Below are positions 51,580-62,439 of a stretch of DNA of 64,000 nt, piece after piece (within the stretch, counting starts at the first letter, position 1; every line of letters starts with the position of its first letter). The stretch is from Tetraselmis striata (taxonomy: Eukaryota > Chlorophyta > Chlorodendrophyceae > Chlorodendrales > Chlorodendraceae). Both the position numbers and the translations under genes were made by a program. The DNA is taken from positions 1 through 64,000 of the forward strand of contig VCJN01003588.1 in assembly GCA_006384855.1 (NCBI GenBank). The letters run 5' to 3'. The notes under the pieces are model-generated. The model saw nothing but the letters and a program-made list of their open reading frames with translations. It did not search any database and was not told the origin of the DNA.

Positions 51580-51651
51580 TACATCAGCCAGGAATCGAAC
51601 CCGGGTCTCTCGCACACGAGATGACCGCTCTACCGAGCGGACAAGGGATGC
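51580..51651 (-). ncRNA. tRNA-like sequence, probably a SINE head
   Basis: On the minus strand: D-arm-like CCGC-TCGGTAGA-GCGG (an A-box-like region), then a hairpin CTCG-TGTG-CGAG, then GGGTTCGATTCC, a perfect B box with a 5-bp T stem (one G-T pair). Acceptor halves GCATC and GATGT pair over five positions. The anticodon stem closes on a 4-nt loop, not 7, so it is unlikely to be a working tRNA gene. A tRNA-derived SINE, extending to about 51413 on the minus strand, is the better reading. Confidence 0.5.
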
Positions 51652-53540
51652 ACTCGGGTGTAGTTGAACACAAAGCGAATTATACAGAAGCGACTACTGA
51701 TATATGCTTGCCTGTACCAATCCGGTATCTACCAATACTTTTACCGAAGTCGGATATACTATATAACAAATCGACTACGTCTACTTTATTAGAGCATCAC
51801 TACTTATACCTCTAACGCGCGTTGGCTGCGCGCACGAGTACTAATACCGCGCGCGGGGCTTTGGTTACACGAGGTCCGTCATGTATCAAATGTCGTGATT
51901 ATTATGACACGATTAAAAATGATTATTATTATTATGACCCGAGGTCACACAATAATAGTAGACCCCCCCCCCCCCCCCCCCCCCCCGCCCGCCGCCCCCG
52001 TTGCCTAGGTGGACCCGACGACTGTCCTCGGCCCTCGGAATCGCGAGCCCTCCGCCCGCCTCCACCCCCGGCTGGGGATGGGGGCGGAGCTCGTGCACGG
52101 GTGGCACGTTGGTAGCCTTGGACCCGCCCGCGCTGTCACTGCCGCAGAGGTGCAGTGCGAGCTGGACAACGGCGTCTTATGTCGTTGCTGTTCCGGTCAA
52201 CTTTTCGTTCGCGGTTCGTTGAGCGCCCCCCCGCTTCCTCTTCTGTCGGCGCCTCCACCGAACGTGCATTCGGCCTAGTGTTGATATTGGAATGGCCCGG
52301 CATGTTGTGCTGGGGAGGGAGTTCTACGTTCGGCGGAAGGGGACGCGGCCAAGCTGGCGGCGGATTTGGCGATGGGAGGCCCGCGTCGGGTACCCGCCCG
52401 TGGCGCCTTCTGGGTTGAACCCCCGCCCCCCACTTCCGCGCCTTGCTGCGAGACCTATGAAGTTTCTTTCGTGTCGGCGCCTCCATTCGGCCTAGTGCTA
52501 TTGGAGTGGCCCGGGAGTGTGTCTGGGGGAGAGCGTCCCTACTACTGTGTGTAGCGGCGGGTTGCGGGTGGCGATGCATGGTCGGTGGCTGCCATAGTGG
52601 TTCCTACCTCAGGTGGCCCGTAGCTGGATTTCCTTATGGATTCCTGCATGGATTTCTTGAATGTTGCAGCCAGCACATGTAATCACATATTACAGACCCG
52701 AGCAGGTCCGTAGTCATTTAAGTGCATGTCTGCTCTGCACTTCATCTCAGTACGTACCACCCATTTATTACATAATGTTATGCTGATTAATATAAACGAG
52801 GCAGACGTCTGGCCTTCTGTTCGACTGCTCTCCACGATGACAACAATGGGATATACGCTCTATGCAGTGAGCGTGCTGCTAAAAGCACGGCCTGGCCTTG
52901 CCAGTGCCGACACGAATAGTAGCGACTATTTATAAAGCAGCGGGTTTTCGTCAAGTACAACCCCATCTTGAGTACCCCGTAAGAATTTGCTTCATCATCC
53001 CGTTTCGGGACTCGTGACTCGAGGGATGCGGCTGCTTTTTTCCCGCCCCCGCGCAGGTGGGTCTCCATGACTTGATGCTGGGTTGATCTTTTAGGCCGAT
53101 ACTCGAGTACTTGCTCGGAAATGTACAATAAGGATTTACTGCTTGTGGCGGTGGATTTGATACTGGTATGTTGACGCGAAGCGGACTATCCTCGAGTACG
53201 GGTACCCGTCGCAGCAAGACAAGGCGGTCTACAGCAAGGCGGTACAGTTGCTGCCTAAACGGCCGTCGTAGAGACGCTTCAAGGGTTTCACTGGTGCCAG
53301 TCCTGTCCTGGGGGCGAAAAAAAAGGCGGTACAGTGGATCCGGTCTTGGCGGCTGCCATGAATGGATTGCATCCTCGTACGCTAGCTCATCGTATTCCGC
53401 GGACGATAAATATATCAGGCGCGGAGGGCTGTACTTAATATCCCGTAGCCCTTTCCGCGAAACACTGTAGTCTCTATATAGAAGCATAAACAGCGACGAC
53501 GAACTGATGTATCATCGTCGATCGTTCAGGCGCCGTGCTG
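51652..53540. other. intergenic debris with a C tract
   Basis: Contains an AT-rich stretch, a C tract at 51962-51986, GC-rich sequence at 52.0-52.6 kb with overlapping frames on both strands but no recognised domain, and at 52649-52666 an 18-bp sequence that is the reverse complement of the region just upstream of and into the ATG of the 53.6-57.4 kb reverse transcriptase (57437-57454). No gene is supported. Confidence 0.45.
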
Positions 53541-56500
53541 CAAGTACAGGGTTTTACTTGCAGTACAGGTGTGAATTACAAAAAGGGCAGTTCCCCAGAA
53601 TTAGAAAATCAACACAGCAAGCCGCCTAAAAGCGGCCCGCATCCCGCATAAGGCGGGATGGATGAGTGATGCGCACACGGTTCAGAGTCCGGGCCACGCG
53701 AGCACGTGTGTGTGTGGGTGATCCTCGGACGTGCTGTGCAGCTTCAGCAACGGGATGGGAGACGAATCTGCGCCGTCTGATGAGGCAGCGAGCACGCTCT
53801 CGAGCGGCTACCAAGCTCAGGACCCCGAGGAAATCTCTTGCGAGCAAGGCCTCCTGGTGAGCCCGGGTGATGCACCGAGTGCCCCGCGATGAGAGGGCAC
53901 CCCGGTCCGCAGCCAAGCATGCGATACCACGCACTGTGCGGTGCACCCCCTTGCTCACCTCACCCACTGTGCCGAAGACCATGCCCGTGTACTCCGACAT
54001 ATCCAGGATGTCTCGAAGAGGACCCTTGTGTCCGGGCTCTGTGTTGTGCCACGCCGCGTCCCGCGTAGCCAACCCCCGTTGTATGTCGCCCAACAGGGAG
54101 CGCTCAAACCGATCCACAGCTGTGGCCCGGGGCACTGAAGTGTACTTGACCCCGTACCGCATAGTCTTGAACTCTAGCAGCGTGGACTTCAAGCTCCGGG
54201 GATCATAGCTCCCGGTCACGACGTTGAACGCCGGAAGGGAGAGCTCTGCGTCCGGCACTAGGTCCTTGAGTTCATCCCGGGGTACGGTGTTGCCGAGAGG
54301 CACTGCCTGCTGGAACAAGTCATCCACCTCCCGCCGTACCGCGATACCTAGGTCGTGAACACAATGATCGCGGAAGGCATCTGCGATAGCGTCGTGCTGT
54401 ACACGCCAGTGAGCGTCTCCAGGCGCCGGGAGGTTCATGAGCGCGTCGCCGTATAGATCAACAATGACGGGGTTGTGCTCCGTCGAGGGCAGAATAATCT
54501 GGCACCCAACCACCGGGGCCAAGCACGGGCTAGGCAGAAAGAAGTACCCGGCAGCGACCTCCCGCAGCTCATGCGGAGTCATGGCTGTCCGCGCGGTGGG
54601 GATGGCCACTGTCCACATGCCTGACGCCGCGTCGAGCTGGTTGAACAAGATCCGTTCCCTACATGTGGCAGGGAGAGCGCACACCTCATTTCGAAGCCGA
54701 GAGTTGTTGGCCTGGTCTAGAAATGCCGTCAGCTCCTTTTGCGAGCCCGACGCAGCCTCCACTTCCCGCTCCATCTGGCGTGCATCTGCGTCGCCGAGAT
54801 GGCCAGCAGTAGCCGCTTGGAGGCGGCCCCACGCCTCGCGCATCTCCGCGGCGTAGCTGTCCGACCCATGAGCATCGTTGAGGAAGTGGTCATACTGGCG
54901 GGCGGAAGAATTTGCGTTGAAGCTGCCTCGGCCAAGTACGGACCCGAGCTGTGGGTCGAAGAAACCAGGGGTGGGGGTGTTGGTGCCGGAGTTCTTAGTC
55001 ATGAACCTTGGGAGGATGGCGTTCATGCAGCCGATGAAGGCGGCATCACGAACGGTAGCCATGCGGCGGATGCCAGCTCCCTTCAATCGAGTGGGGAGGT
55101 GAAGCCTGCTGCGCGCCCTGGCCACTGCATCCTCGCTCAAGGTAGCCACCTCCGCTGCCATGGGGTCGGGGTCGTGCAAAAGCTCCGCCAAGAAATCGGT
55201 GACCACCGGATTGGTGTCGGTGCCGTACGTGGAGGGATCAAAAGAGACCCCTAGCACCCGTTCGACCGCCGCGAGGATGGTGGCATCCACCGCCTCCGCA
55301 AAGGCCTCCACCTCGGACGGAAGACAATTGCGGAGCCAATACCCCGCCTTGTGTTGCATGCAATGCTTGAGCAGGGCCCATGCGTGGTGATGCAAGGCGT
55401 GGGTGTACCGACGGCTGGGCTTGGCAGACAGAAGCTTGCTCAGGCTAGCGTCCACCTCCTCTCGTAGCTCCTCCGCCTTGCCGCGCATGTACGCCTGCAC
55501 ATACTCTGGCGATCCGAGCGGCACGTTGAGGACCGCGATGCCGTGATGGCCATCTAGCTCTGGCCACTCGATGTCGGCCGGAGCCTCACGCCGCGCCGCC
55601 TCCATGTCTGCGCTGTACGCCTGCATCTTGTCGAAGCGCACCTCAAGCCCCACGGACGCCTTGATGGACGTGCGGAAGGCGTGAAGAGCCGGCCAAACGT
55701 GCTCCGGAAGGCCCACCAAAATTCCATCGTCGGCGTTGAAGCGCGCTGCCCCGTCATTGACCTCCAACGTGGTATCACACTGCTGCACCTCGGGGTGAAT
55801 CGCGACGCAAAAGGAAGTCGTGGCCAAAGGTGCGCCCTGTTGCACGCCGTCCTCCGACCGCAGAGGGGCGGACCGGTCGTCCACGACAAGATACGAGTCC
55901 GTGGAGAGGGAGGCTAGGAGCGCAGGGATGACAGGGTGTAGTGGAGAGCAATCGATGTGGCGCTGGATGATGGTGCGGCGCCATGCTTCGTTGTAAGCGT
56001 TGCGAAGGTCTGTGTGGACGATGACGGCACGTGGGCCAAGCTTCTCGGCGATGAGCCGGACGCCGTGGATGAGCACAGAGTCGCCCGCGGGAATGCCAAC
56101 GCCGAGCTGAGATGGAGCGAGCACCGACACGTATGCCTCCTTCATGTTGTCAACCACTGCCCGCTCTGCTGCGCGCCGCTCCGCCTCCCCGACTGCCACA
56201 GGCCGCACGTCCGGGGCCCTCCCCTCGCATAGCTTCTTGACAGGTGCCACGAGCCTAGCAGAGGCGAAGAGCCGGTTGAACCACCCGGGCAGGCGACCTT
56301 GGAGATACATGGAGGCAACCTCCGACATGGCGCGGACTGCCGCGGGCCCGGACGCCGGGGCGTATTCGCCCACCAAGCAGCGGAGATACTCGTTGCGCAT
56401 GCCTGAGGGCCCCGCCGCCACGTGCTGCTTGAGTTGCTGGTACGGCACGCGCATGTCGACCGTCAGGGCGGCCTCGTCCACCGGAATGTCATACGCGGCG

Positions 56501-57520
56501 TCTGGGATCGGGTGGCTACGGGACGGGTGCTTGTCACGCAGCTGGGCGAGGATAGCAGGATCGGACAAGTCGCCCATACCCTTAGAAGATAGTCGGCCCG
56601 CCGCTCGGGAGAGCTCTCCGTCCTCCACCAACGCCACAACGGTGTCCGCGGTGCCCACGAGCAGCGCCGCAAAGAGATCGGCGTCCGTCCGACGCTGGCG
56701 GGCATGTCCGGCGTAGAACGCCTCAGTGCGCGCGTCGTCCCATGAGCGCACGAGTTCGGTCATGCGCCTCTCCGCGAAAGCGCGGAAGCGCCACGCCAAG
56801 GCTTGTAGCCGCCGCCGTCCGCCTCGGCTCGGGGCCCTAAGCAACAATTGTGGCAACAGGTACTTCCATTTAAGCGCCCTATCCAACACCACGGGGTCAT
56901 TGGCCTCCATCGCCGCCATCACCCGCTCATTCACGCAGCGTTGTGCCTCTGCCCACGCTTCTTGAAAGTCAATCGGCACCGCCGTCTCCATGGACATCTC
57001 CGCCGGCATGTGCACCATGTCCACGTCGGAGAGGTGGTCCACCGCGCCCCACCCCACCCCGTCGCCGGCTGGAGATGGGCGAGTAGGGGGGGGCGGATAC
57101 CGAGCCCGTGAGGCCTGGCTACCGGGGTGGCCGGCCGGTGCACCCACCTCTGGCGGCGTGGGGGCAACAACCGGGGGCGCTGCGACGCCCCGGAACGCAG
57201 CGACGGACGGCAATGCGGGCGACGGCAGCACCGACGATTGTCCAACTCCACCGGCGCGGCGCGCCCCCCGACGGCGGTGCCGCTCGGCCAACACGGCGCG
57301 CGCCTTGGCTAGCCACGCGGCGGCGACCTCGGTGAAAGCCAACACATCGGCCGGGTGGTGCCTGACGCGGTACAGGTAGGGGTAGGTAGCGAGCGCATCC
57401 AGCAGCAGCAGCAGGGTAGTAATATGGACTAGACGCAACATTCAAGAAATCCACACAGAAATCCACACAGAAATCCAGAAGGAAATCCAGCAGGGTAGTA
57501 ATCCTTCCTACAGGTATGAG
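53541..57520 (-). mobile_element. non-LTR retrotransposon with uninterrupted ORF
   Basis: Comprises the 1271-codon ORF, a short 5' leader (57442-57520 with repeats of AAATCCACACAG and a second CAGCAGGGTAGTAAT) and a 3' UTR (roughly 53545-53625) with a GCCGC-CTAAAA-GCGGC hairpin beside the stop codon and no poly-A tail. The exact ends and target duplication could not be fixed. Related fragments lie at 32.8-33.7 and 61.8-62.4 kb, and its 3' end is represented in the tandem units at 1-3.1 kb. Confidence 0.8.
53626..57441 (-). CDS. reverse transcriptase with C-terminal restriction-like endonuclease, 1271 aa
   Basis: Single open frame, seemingly intact. Residues 1-150 are Ala/Pro/Arg-rich with no recognised domain. 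RT fingers: GPSGMRNEYLRCL (about 348-360) and RPVAVGEAERR. Motif A is VHTDLRNAYNE (about 475-485); motif B is GVQQGAPLATT (about 533); motif C is FNADDG (about 570), with the usual catalytic Asp pair. A long thumb and connection region follows. Near residue 1060, LVPDAEL and then LLEFKTM at about 1088 fit the PD...ExK catalytic pattern of a restriction-like endonuclease, preceded by an HWRVQHDAIADAF stretch equivalent to the RHdalrd region of related elements. It ends MRDAGRF. No apurinic endonuclease or RNase H is evident. It would copy its own RNA at a nicked chromosomal target. Intact length suggests recent or current activity, not tested. Confidence 0.88.
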   Translation of the reverse strand: MLRLVHITTLLLLLDALATYPYLYRVRHHPADVLAFTEVAAAWLAKARAVLAERHRRRGARRAGGVGQSSVLPSPALPSVAAFRGVAAPPVVAPTPPEVGAPAGHPGSQASRARYPPPPTRPSPAGDGVGWGAVDHLSDVDMVHMPAEMSMETAVPIDFQEAWAEAQRCVNERVMAAMEANDPVVLDRALKWKYLLPQLLLRAPSRGGRRRLQALAWRFRAFAERRMTELVRSWDDARTEAFYAGHARQRRTDADLFAALLVGTADTVVALVEDGELSRAAGRLSSKGMGDLSDPAILAQLRDKHPSRSHPIPDAAYDIPVDEAALTVDMRVPYQQLKQHVAAGPSGMRNEYLRCLVGEYAPASGPAAVRAMSEVASMYLQGRLPGWFNRLFASARLVAPVKKLCEGRAPDVRPVAVGEAERRAAERAVVDNMKEAYVSVLAPSQLGVGIPAGDSVLIHGVRLIAEKLGPRAVIVHTDLRNAYNEAWRRTIIQRHIDCSPLHPVIPALLASLSTDSYLVVDDRSAPLRSEDGVQQGAPLATTSFCVAIHPEVQQCDTTLEVNDGAARFNADDGILVGLPEHVWPALHAFRTSIKASVGLEVRFDKMQAYSADMEAARREAPADIEWPELDGHHGIAVLNVPLGSPEYVQAYMRGKAEELREEVDASLSKLLSAKPSRRYTHALHHHAWALLKHCMQHKAGYWLRNCLPSEVEAFAEAVDATILAAVERVLGVSFDPSTYGTDTNPVVTDFLAELLHDPDPMAAEVATLSEDAVARARSRLHLPTRLKGAGIRRMATVRDAAFIGCMNAILPRFMTKNSGTNTPTPGFFDPQLGSVLGRGSFNANSSARQYDHFLNDAHGSDSYAAEMREAWGRLQAATAGHLGDADARQMEREVEAASGSQKELTAFLDQANNSRLRNEVCALPATCRERILFNQLDAASGMWTVAIPTARTAMTPHELREVAAGYFFLPSPCLAPVVGCQIILPSTEHNPVIVDLYGDALMNLPAPGDAHWRVQHDAIADAFRDHCVHDLGIAVRREVDDLFQQAVPLGNTVPRDELKDLVPDAELSLPAFNVVTGSYDPRSLKSTLLEFKTMRYGVKYTSVPRATAVDRFERSLLGDIQRGLATRDAAWHNTEPGHKGPLRDILDMSEYTGMVFGTVGEVSKGVHRTVRGIACLAADRGALSSRGTRCITRAHQEALLARDFLGVLSLVAARERARCLIRRRRFVSHPVAEAAQHVRGSPTHTRARVARTLNRVRITHPSRLMRDAGRF

Positions 57521-57729
57521 ATAAGGATTACCGGCGGCGCCATAAAATGCCGTATCGCCAGCGGCGAAATAGAAATGTCTCTACTGCTCCGAAGCTCTGC
57601 CGTTTCACATGTTTGTTGCGGCCGCCTCAACAGCATCGAGAAACTGATAACGACACGCACTCGTGTGCTGGGAAGCAACTTCGCAGCAGACCATAGTGAC
57701 TACCAGTAGTTGCAACTCGTATCCGCGGA
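57521..57729 (+). promoter_or_regulatory. short gap upstream of the 755-residue gene
   Basis: About 200 nt between the LINE leader and the next ATG. An in-frame TGA at about 57697 precedes the ATG at 57730, so the start cannot lie further upstream in this exon. The LINE and this gene are divergent, so a promoter may partly overlap the LINE's 5' end. Confidence 0.4.
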
Positions 57730-60700
57730 ATGATGGTGGGGACAGCAAGTCCCAACAGTCGGAGCGCCGCACATTTACAAGCCAGGGCGGTGGCTCTGCG
57801 CAAGCAGCAGGCGCAGCTGCGAACAGCGCGCTCGATAGGTGCCACGGCAGCCGAGTATCCAGAGCGTACCAAGCGTCCGACCACACGCCCCCATCGAGAA
57901 CAGCCACCTTCAACGGACAATGCACCCCACGCGACGCTGGCCTCATTACAGTGCCTAGTTTACCGTGAGGACGCTTCCGAGATGGACCGCTGTCAGTTGC
58001 GACAGGAGACGCTGGCCGTTCAACTAGGCGAGGACTCCTGGGATACACGGACCCCCGGAAGCCGGTCGTATGTGGGGCCACTCAAGTTACGCAAACTTCT
58101 CAAGCACAAGCAGCGCCACCCCGAGCCGACGGGCGCGACCGCCGATCGTGTGCAATCGATGAAATATGCGCTCGAGGCCGAAGACGACACCAAGGCAGCG
58201 TTCCAGCTACGTGATCGCCCTAACGGGCCAAGAAAGCTTGGCAGTGAAGGCAGTAGCGAGGCCGAGGAAATAGCCGCCCAAGAAGTGGTCGCTCCCGGGG
58301 CTCCTCGTGAACTCGACACACAGCGTCGAAACGGCTCCAGTGGGTCTGGCTCCGACGAAGCCGCTGACAATAGCGGTAGCCGGAGCGGTGGCAGTGGCGA
58401 AGGGAGCGGCAGCGGCACGGGAAGCGGGAGTGGCCAGGTCAGGATTCTTCCCTGTGCCCCAAAGAGCTGTCTCAGCGGAAGCACCCGGTATGCGCAAACT
58501 TTCGGCGGGTCGGGTCAGACGTCCTGGCTGGCCGATACAGCCGGTGGAACACGCAGCAGCAAGTTTCAAGGCTCAGCAGCGGGCACTCAGGAGTCGCCGC
58601 GCTCTGAGACGGGTGACACGAAATCTGCCACCCCGGTTCTGGACCTCACGAGGTGCAGCCGTCCGCTAATCTCAGGTGCGCCTCGTTCTACCCCCCCCCC
58701 CCCCCCCCCCCCCCCGCCCCCGCCCCCCGCTTCTCTTCCCATTCACCTCTCGACACCCTGCCCCCCCCCCCCCCCCCCCCAGCCCTGTCGCCGTGCCCGT
58801 AATTTTCGCCAAACTTCACTCAGGCGCCGGCTCTTTCGGCCACGGAACGTGTCACGGCGCTGTGGCTGCCCGTGACACTCGTCAACTGCGTATATCACTC
58901 TTCGCCCTGCTGGGGCGCGGATGCTTCGACATGCTGAGTGCTGTCCCAGGGCACCCTCACAATCACGGCCAATTCATACGCGATTGGAGGAGGCGCTACC
59001 TATGGGGGTCAGGCCAACTCACGAATGCCAATGACTGACATTTGCCCGACCGCGCTCACGCCTCAATTCAGGCGCGTACTCGGACGGGGAACTGAGGCGG
59101 GTCGGTCCACTTGCGCTCAAGAAGCGTCTAAGACAAAATGGCAGCTTGCAAACCGCGGGTGGCGCTTCAAGCACCATCGGCGACGGCGGTAGTAATTCTG
59201 CTGGGGTGCGGCAAATCGACGGCGTCCCTTCCAACCTCGACAATCCTAGCGCCGGGACGCCCCACCGCCTGGTGTCTGCCAGTCCGCTTGCTGGCAAGCG
59301 CTGCCGCAGAGGAGAAGCAGACGACATCTGTGTGGAAGGTAATCCAGAATTCGGTGTCTGTGCAAGCTCCGGTCTCAATGCAGTATCAGGATCCGTTGGC
59401 AACATCACAGTCTCCATGCTGGCTGGGTTAATTTGTTGCTAAACTATTCTGCTGGTTTTCTTTGTATTTTTCAGATCATGGTGGCCATCGCAACAAGAGA
59501 CACGTAACTCTACCAACTGCAAGCCAGAAGGCGCCTTTCAACTCGTGCCAAAACCTGCAGCGATTCAAGAAGTGCCCAGAGTGTGGCCATATATACGGCA
59601 ACAAGATGGGGGGTCGCGATGGCGGTAGCCAGTGCAAGACTGTGCAGCCTGTCATTGGTCCTGATGGCAAGCCACTGCTCTCTGAAGACGGCAGGCCAGT
59701 CCTGCAGCGCTGCTCATACATCTTCGTAAGCAACGCAAAGCGAAAGTCAATCAGGAAATGTATTGCTGCGGAAGCAGGCGCAGCTTTGCAGCCCCTGGAC
59801 TCCTCGGCAGAAGCCCCTGTGCAACCATCTGAGGCAGGCACAATCGCGCAGCATGTGGAAGAGGGACTGCAGCCATTGAGTACTCTGGAGGACAACTTTC
59901 ATGATATCATGCTGGGTGTGAAGGAGGACGTCGAAAGGCAGGGCGCGTCCTTCTACTCAGCGCTGGCAGCGTCGACATCCACCATGTGTGCCAAGAGCAC
60001 AGATGCGCGGACATTTTACCCTGGCTGGAATCCAAGCTTTGGCTCACCCTCGAGCTTGGTTCTGTTGCAACATTTTTCAGGTGAATACCGCTGTTAGTTT
60101 GTTCGCAGATTTTACCCGTATACTGCATGCTTCCTGCTGAGGCTGACGCGCTTGCTCGTTCTCGTCAGGTCCAGCGGCATGGAGTATGTACGGACGGCTT
60201 GCAAACGAGAGGGCTGCATCTCCACCTGTGAGGCTCTCACTGGCGGAAGCATACGCCGAGCTTTGTCGGGCGCACGAGCAGGTACTACCCGAGCCTCCAC
60301 TTTGCCTGCGCTGACACTTTGCAGAATTCCATATTCGTACGACCATGTGATATGTGCCCTGTAGCGCATTCTGTTCTTACTCTATTCCTTGTTTTTTCCC
60401 AGGCTGAGCGCAATCGTTCCAGTGCTGGATTGTCACCTCCGACGGCCCCGCCATCATTTACATGCGAAGAAGCATGGGGATCTTTCATCGACGACGTTCT
60501 CAGGAAGAACCAGCTCGGTCCCAGGTCATTATCACACTTCCTCGAGGACATGGACTGCAGCAGGTGTCACGGCAAGTTCGTCGCACATGATTTGGATCTC
60601 CGCGGGCTTCTCAAGCTGGTCTGTGCAGAACGTGCGAACTCTGCAAGGACCCTGTCCTCGATGCTCGGGGTGCCCATTGGAGTGGCATGCAAGATCACCC

Positions 60701-60738
60701 AGCAAGTCATGTTGATGATGAACGATGAGCAAGAGTGA
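57730..60738 (+). CDS. protein of unknown function, 755 aa, five exons, Cys cluster and SAM-like C-terminus
   Basis: Not recognised as a known family. Exons 57730-58675, 59072-59338, 59475-60080, 60169-60281 and 60403-60738 join in one frame. Residues 1-60 are basic and Gln/Ala-rich; 200-240 are a Ser/Gly-rich linker (GSRSGGSGEGSGSGTGSGSG). Residues from about 430 hold a Cys cluster (FKKCPECGHIYGNKMGG, SQCKT, LQRCSYIF) that could bind zinc. The last 75 residues (SLSHFLEDMDCSRCHGKF, later LRGLLKLV and MLGVPIGVACKITQQV) have the hydrophobic spacing of a SAM-type helical bundle. A Cys-ribbon plus SAM-like domain would suit a nuclear scaffold or RNA/DNA-binding role, which is inference only. The first intron contains two long C tracts. 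Strict frame continuity over four introns supports a live gene. Confidence 0.8.
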
Positions 60739-61805
60739 TACCAAAAGGGTGTTATTTCTATCATATAGAAACTAGTGTGTGTTTCCAACAGCACCTGGCC
60801 GGCATCAATTATGTGTGGAAATGGCGCACTTGCATATATTCACTGTCAGAATTAATATGTAGCTAAGTACAAACAGCAGATGTAGCGCGTGGAAACACAC
60901 AGGCATTGTAATGCAAAAGCTGCAGCGTGTCGAATCTGAGCAGGCTGTCCTGTGGCGATTGCTGTCTATGTGCACTTGGGTATGTTTGCATGATTTTAGC
61001 ATTGCGGCAACACCGGCCTGCTACTACGCCGTGGCATCCTGCTAGCAACATATAGGCAACATATAGGCGCATATAGGCCGATTCACCATGGTGGAAGAAT
61101 ATTTAGTGCCGGGTTGATTTGCACCCATTGATCAAGTAGCATACTGCCCCGTGATGAAAGACATTGAGCAATGTTTCCCATAATAACCATGCCATATATC
61201 ATCGACTATATACGTGGACAATTTACTTGTATATGATGCTGACACATATCCTTATATTACATTATGGTGAGTATATCTATATTAATCATCTAGATAACAT
61301 GTTCGTATACTCTGATGTGACATTACTACTCGTACCATCATTTTGGCGACACGTAGTTACATGTGCTTCCGTGATGCTGGACACATCATGCTATATGGGG
61401 CGGATTTTTGTAAGTAGTGTACATCTTCCTTATGCATCATCACAGCACCACAATGAATGATAGCAAGTATGTGAGCATACTGCAGATTGTCTCCAAGTAT
61501 CATTGCATATGCTGGCACGAAATCCACATATCAGCCTATGACCATGGTTGCCTTTGATTGGCAGCATGATGTTGAAAACAACAAAGTTATTCAACGGCTT
61601 AGGTTCGGCCAACCTACTGTAAGCATTAATCCTTAGTCGCTGCACGGGGGTTTGCAGTAAATATTGCACATATTGCGTTAGGCAACATGGTGCCATCAAA
61701 GCGTTTTTTTCGCCCCCAAGACAGGGAAAAAATAGTGCGACGACGATGTGATCCTAGTAGATATACATCAAAGCCAAACGAGTTGCATCCCTGACACAGC
61801 ACATT
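60739..61805. other. 3' UTR and intergenic DNA
   Basis: AT-rich stretch with no coding frame of substance; short frames on both strands look random. Contains the candidate polyadenylation signal at 60907. Confidence 0.5.
60907..60911 (+). terminator. candidate polyadenylation signal TGTAA
   Basis: TGTAA about 170 nt past the stop of the 755-residue gene; matches the green-algal signal by sequence and position. Confidence 0.45.
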
Positions 61806-61809
61806 ACAG

Positions 61810-62435
61810 CCCGTAGACGCTCCCTTGACGGTGGATCTGCGCGTGCCGTATCAGCAGCGCAAGCAGCGCGCGGCGCGGCGGGACCGTCCGGTATGACCAA
61901 CGTCCCCTTATATCTACGCTGCTTGGCGGGCGAGTACGCCCCGACATCCGGGCCCACAGCGGGCAACGCAATATCGGAGGTGACGGCCATGAACCCCCAT
62001 GGCCACTTGCATGGCTGCAACCGCCTCTGGGTCTCTGTCATGATGGTGGCCCCCGTCACGAAGCCCGGTGCGGTCGGCACGGCTGACGTCCGGCATGTGG
62101 CAGTTATTGGGGAGGCAGAGTGGCGGAGAGGCGCGCGGCCGAGAATGCGGCGGTGGACAAGATGAAGGGCGCAATGAAGTTCAGTGCTTGCGCCGTCGCG
62201 GCGTGGCGCGGGCATTTCCACGGTGTCTGGCCCATTGATGCGAAGCTTGGCCCGCGTGATGTCATCATTCACACCGAGTGACATTCGCAGCGCCTAAAAC
62301 GAAGCTAGCATGCCGGCGCCCCAGCATCCAACGCCACATAAATTGCTCTCTCCTTCACCCGGTAATCCCCGCGCTCGCGGCCTCCCTCTCCAAAGATACA
62401 TTCATGCTCGTATACGACCACGCACTCTGCCCCCC
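61810..62435 (+). mobile_element. fragment of the 53.6-57.4 kb reverse-transcriptase family
   Basis: The plus strand resembles the fingers-to-motif-A region of the 1271-residue RT: AAxSGMTN, LRCLAGEYAPTSGPTA for LRCLVGEYAPASGPAA, and IQRHINCSLLHPVIPALAAS for IQRHIDCSPLHPVIPALLAS. Frames are broken and motif A is disrupted. Opposite orientation to the other two copies. The fragment ends at a C-rich stretch near 62440. Confidence 0.85.
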
Positions 62436-62439
62436 CCCC

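Noticed and set aside
51580-51651. Functional tRNA gene
   Set aside because: The anticodon stem-loop has a 4-nt loop and the acceptor stem pairs over only about five positions.
52000-52580. GC-rich exon-like frames at 52 kb
   Set aside because: Overlapping open frames on both strands without splice continuity, domains or a start; chance frames in GC-rich DNA are likely.
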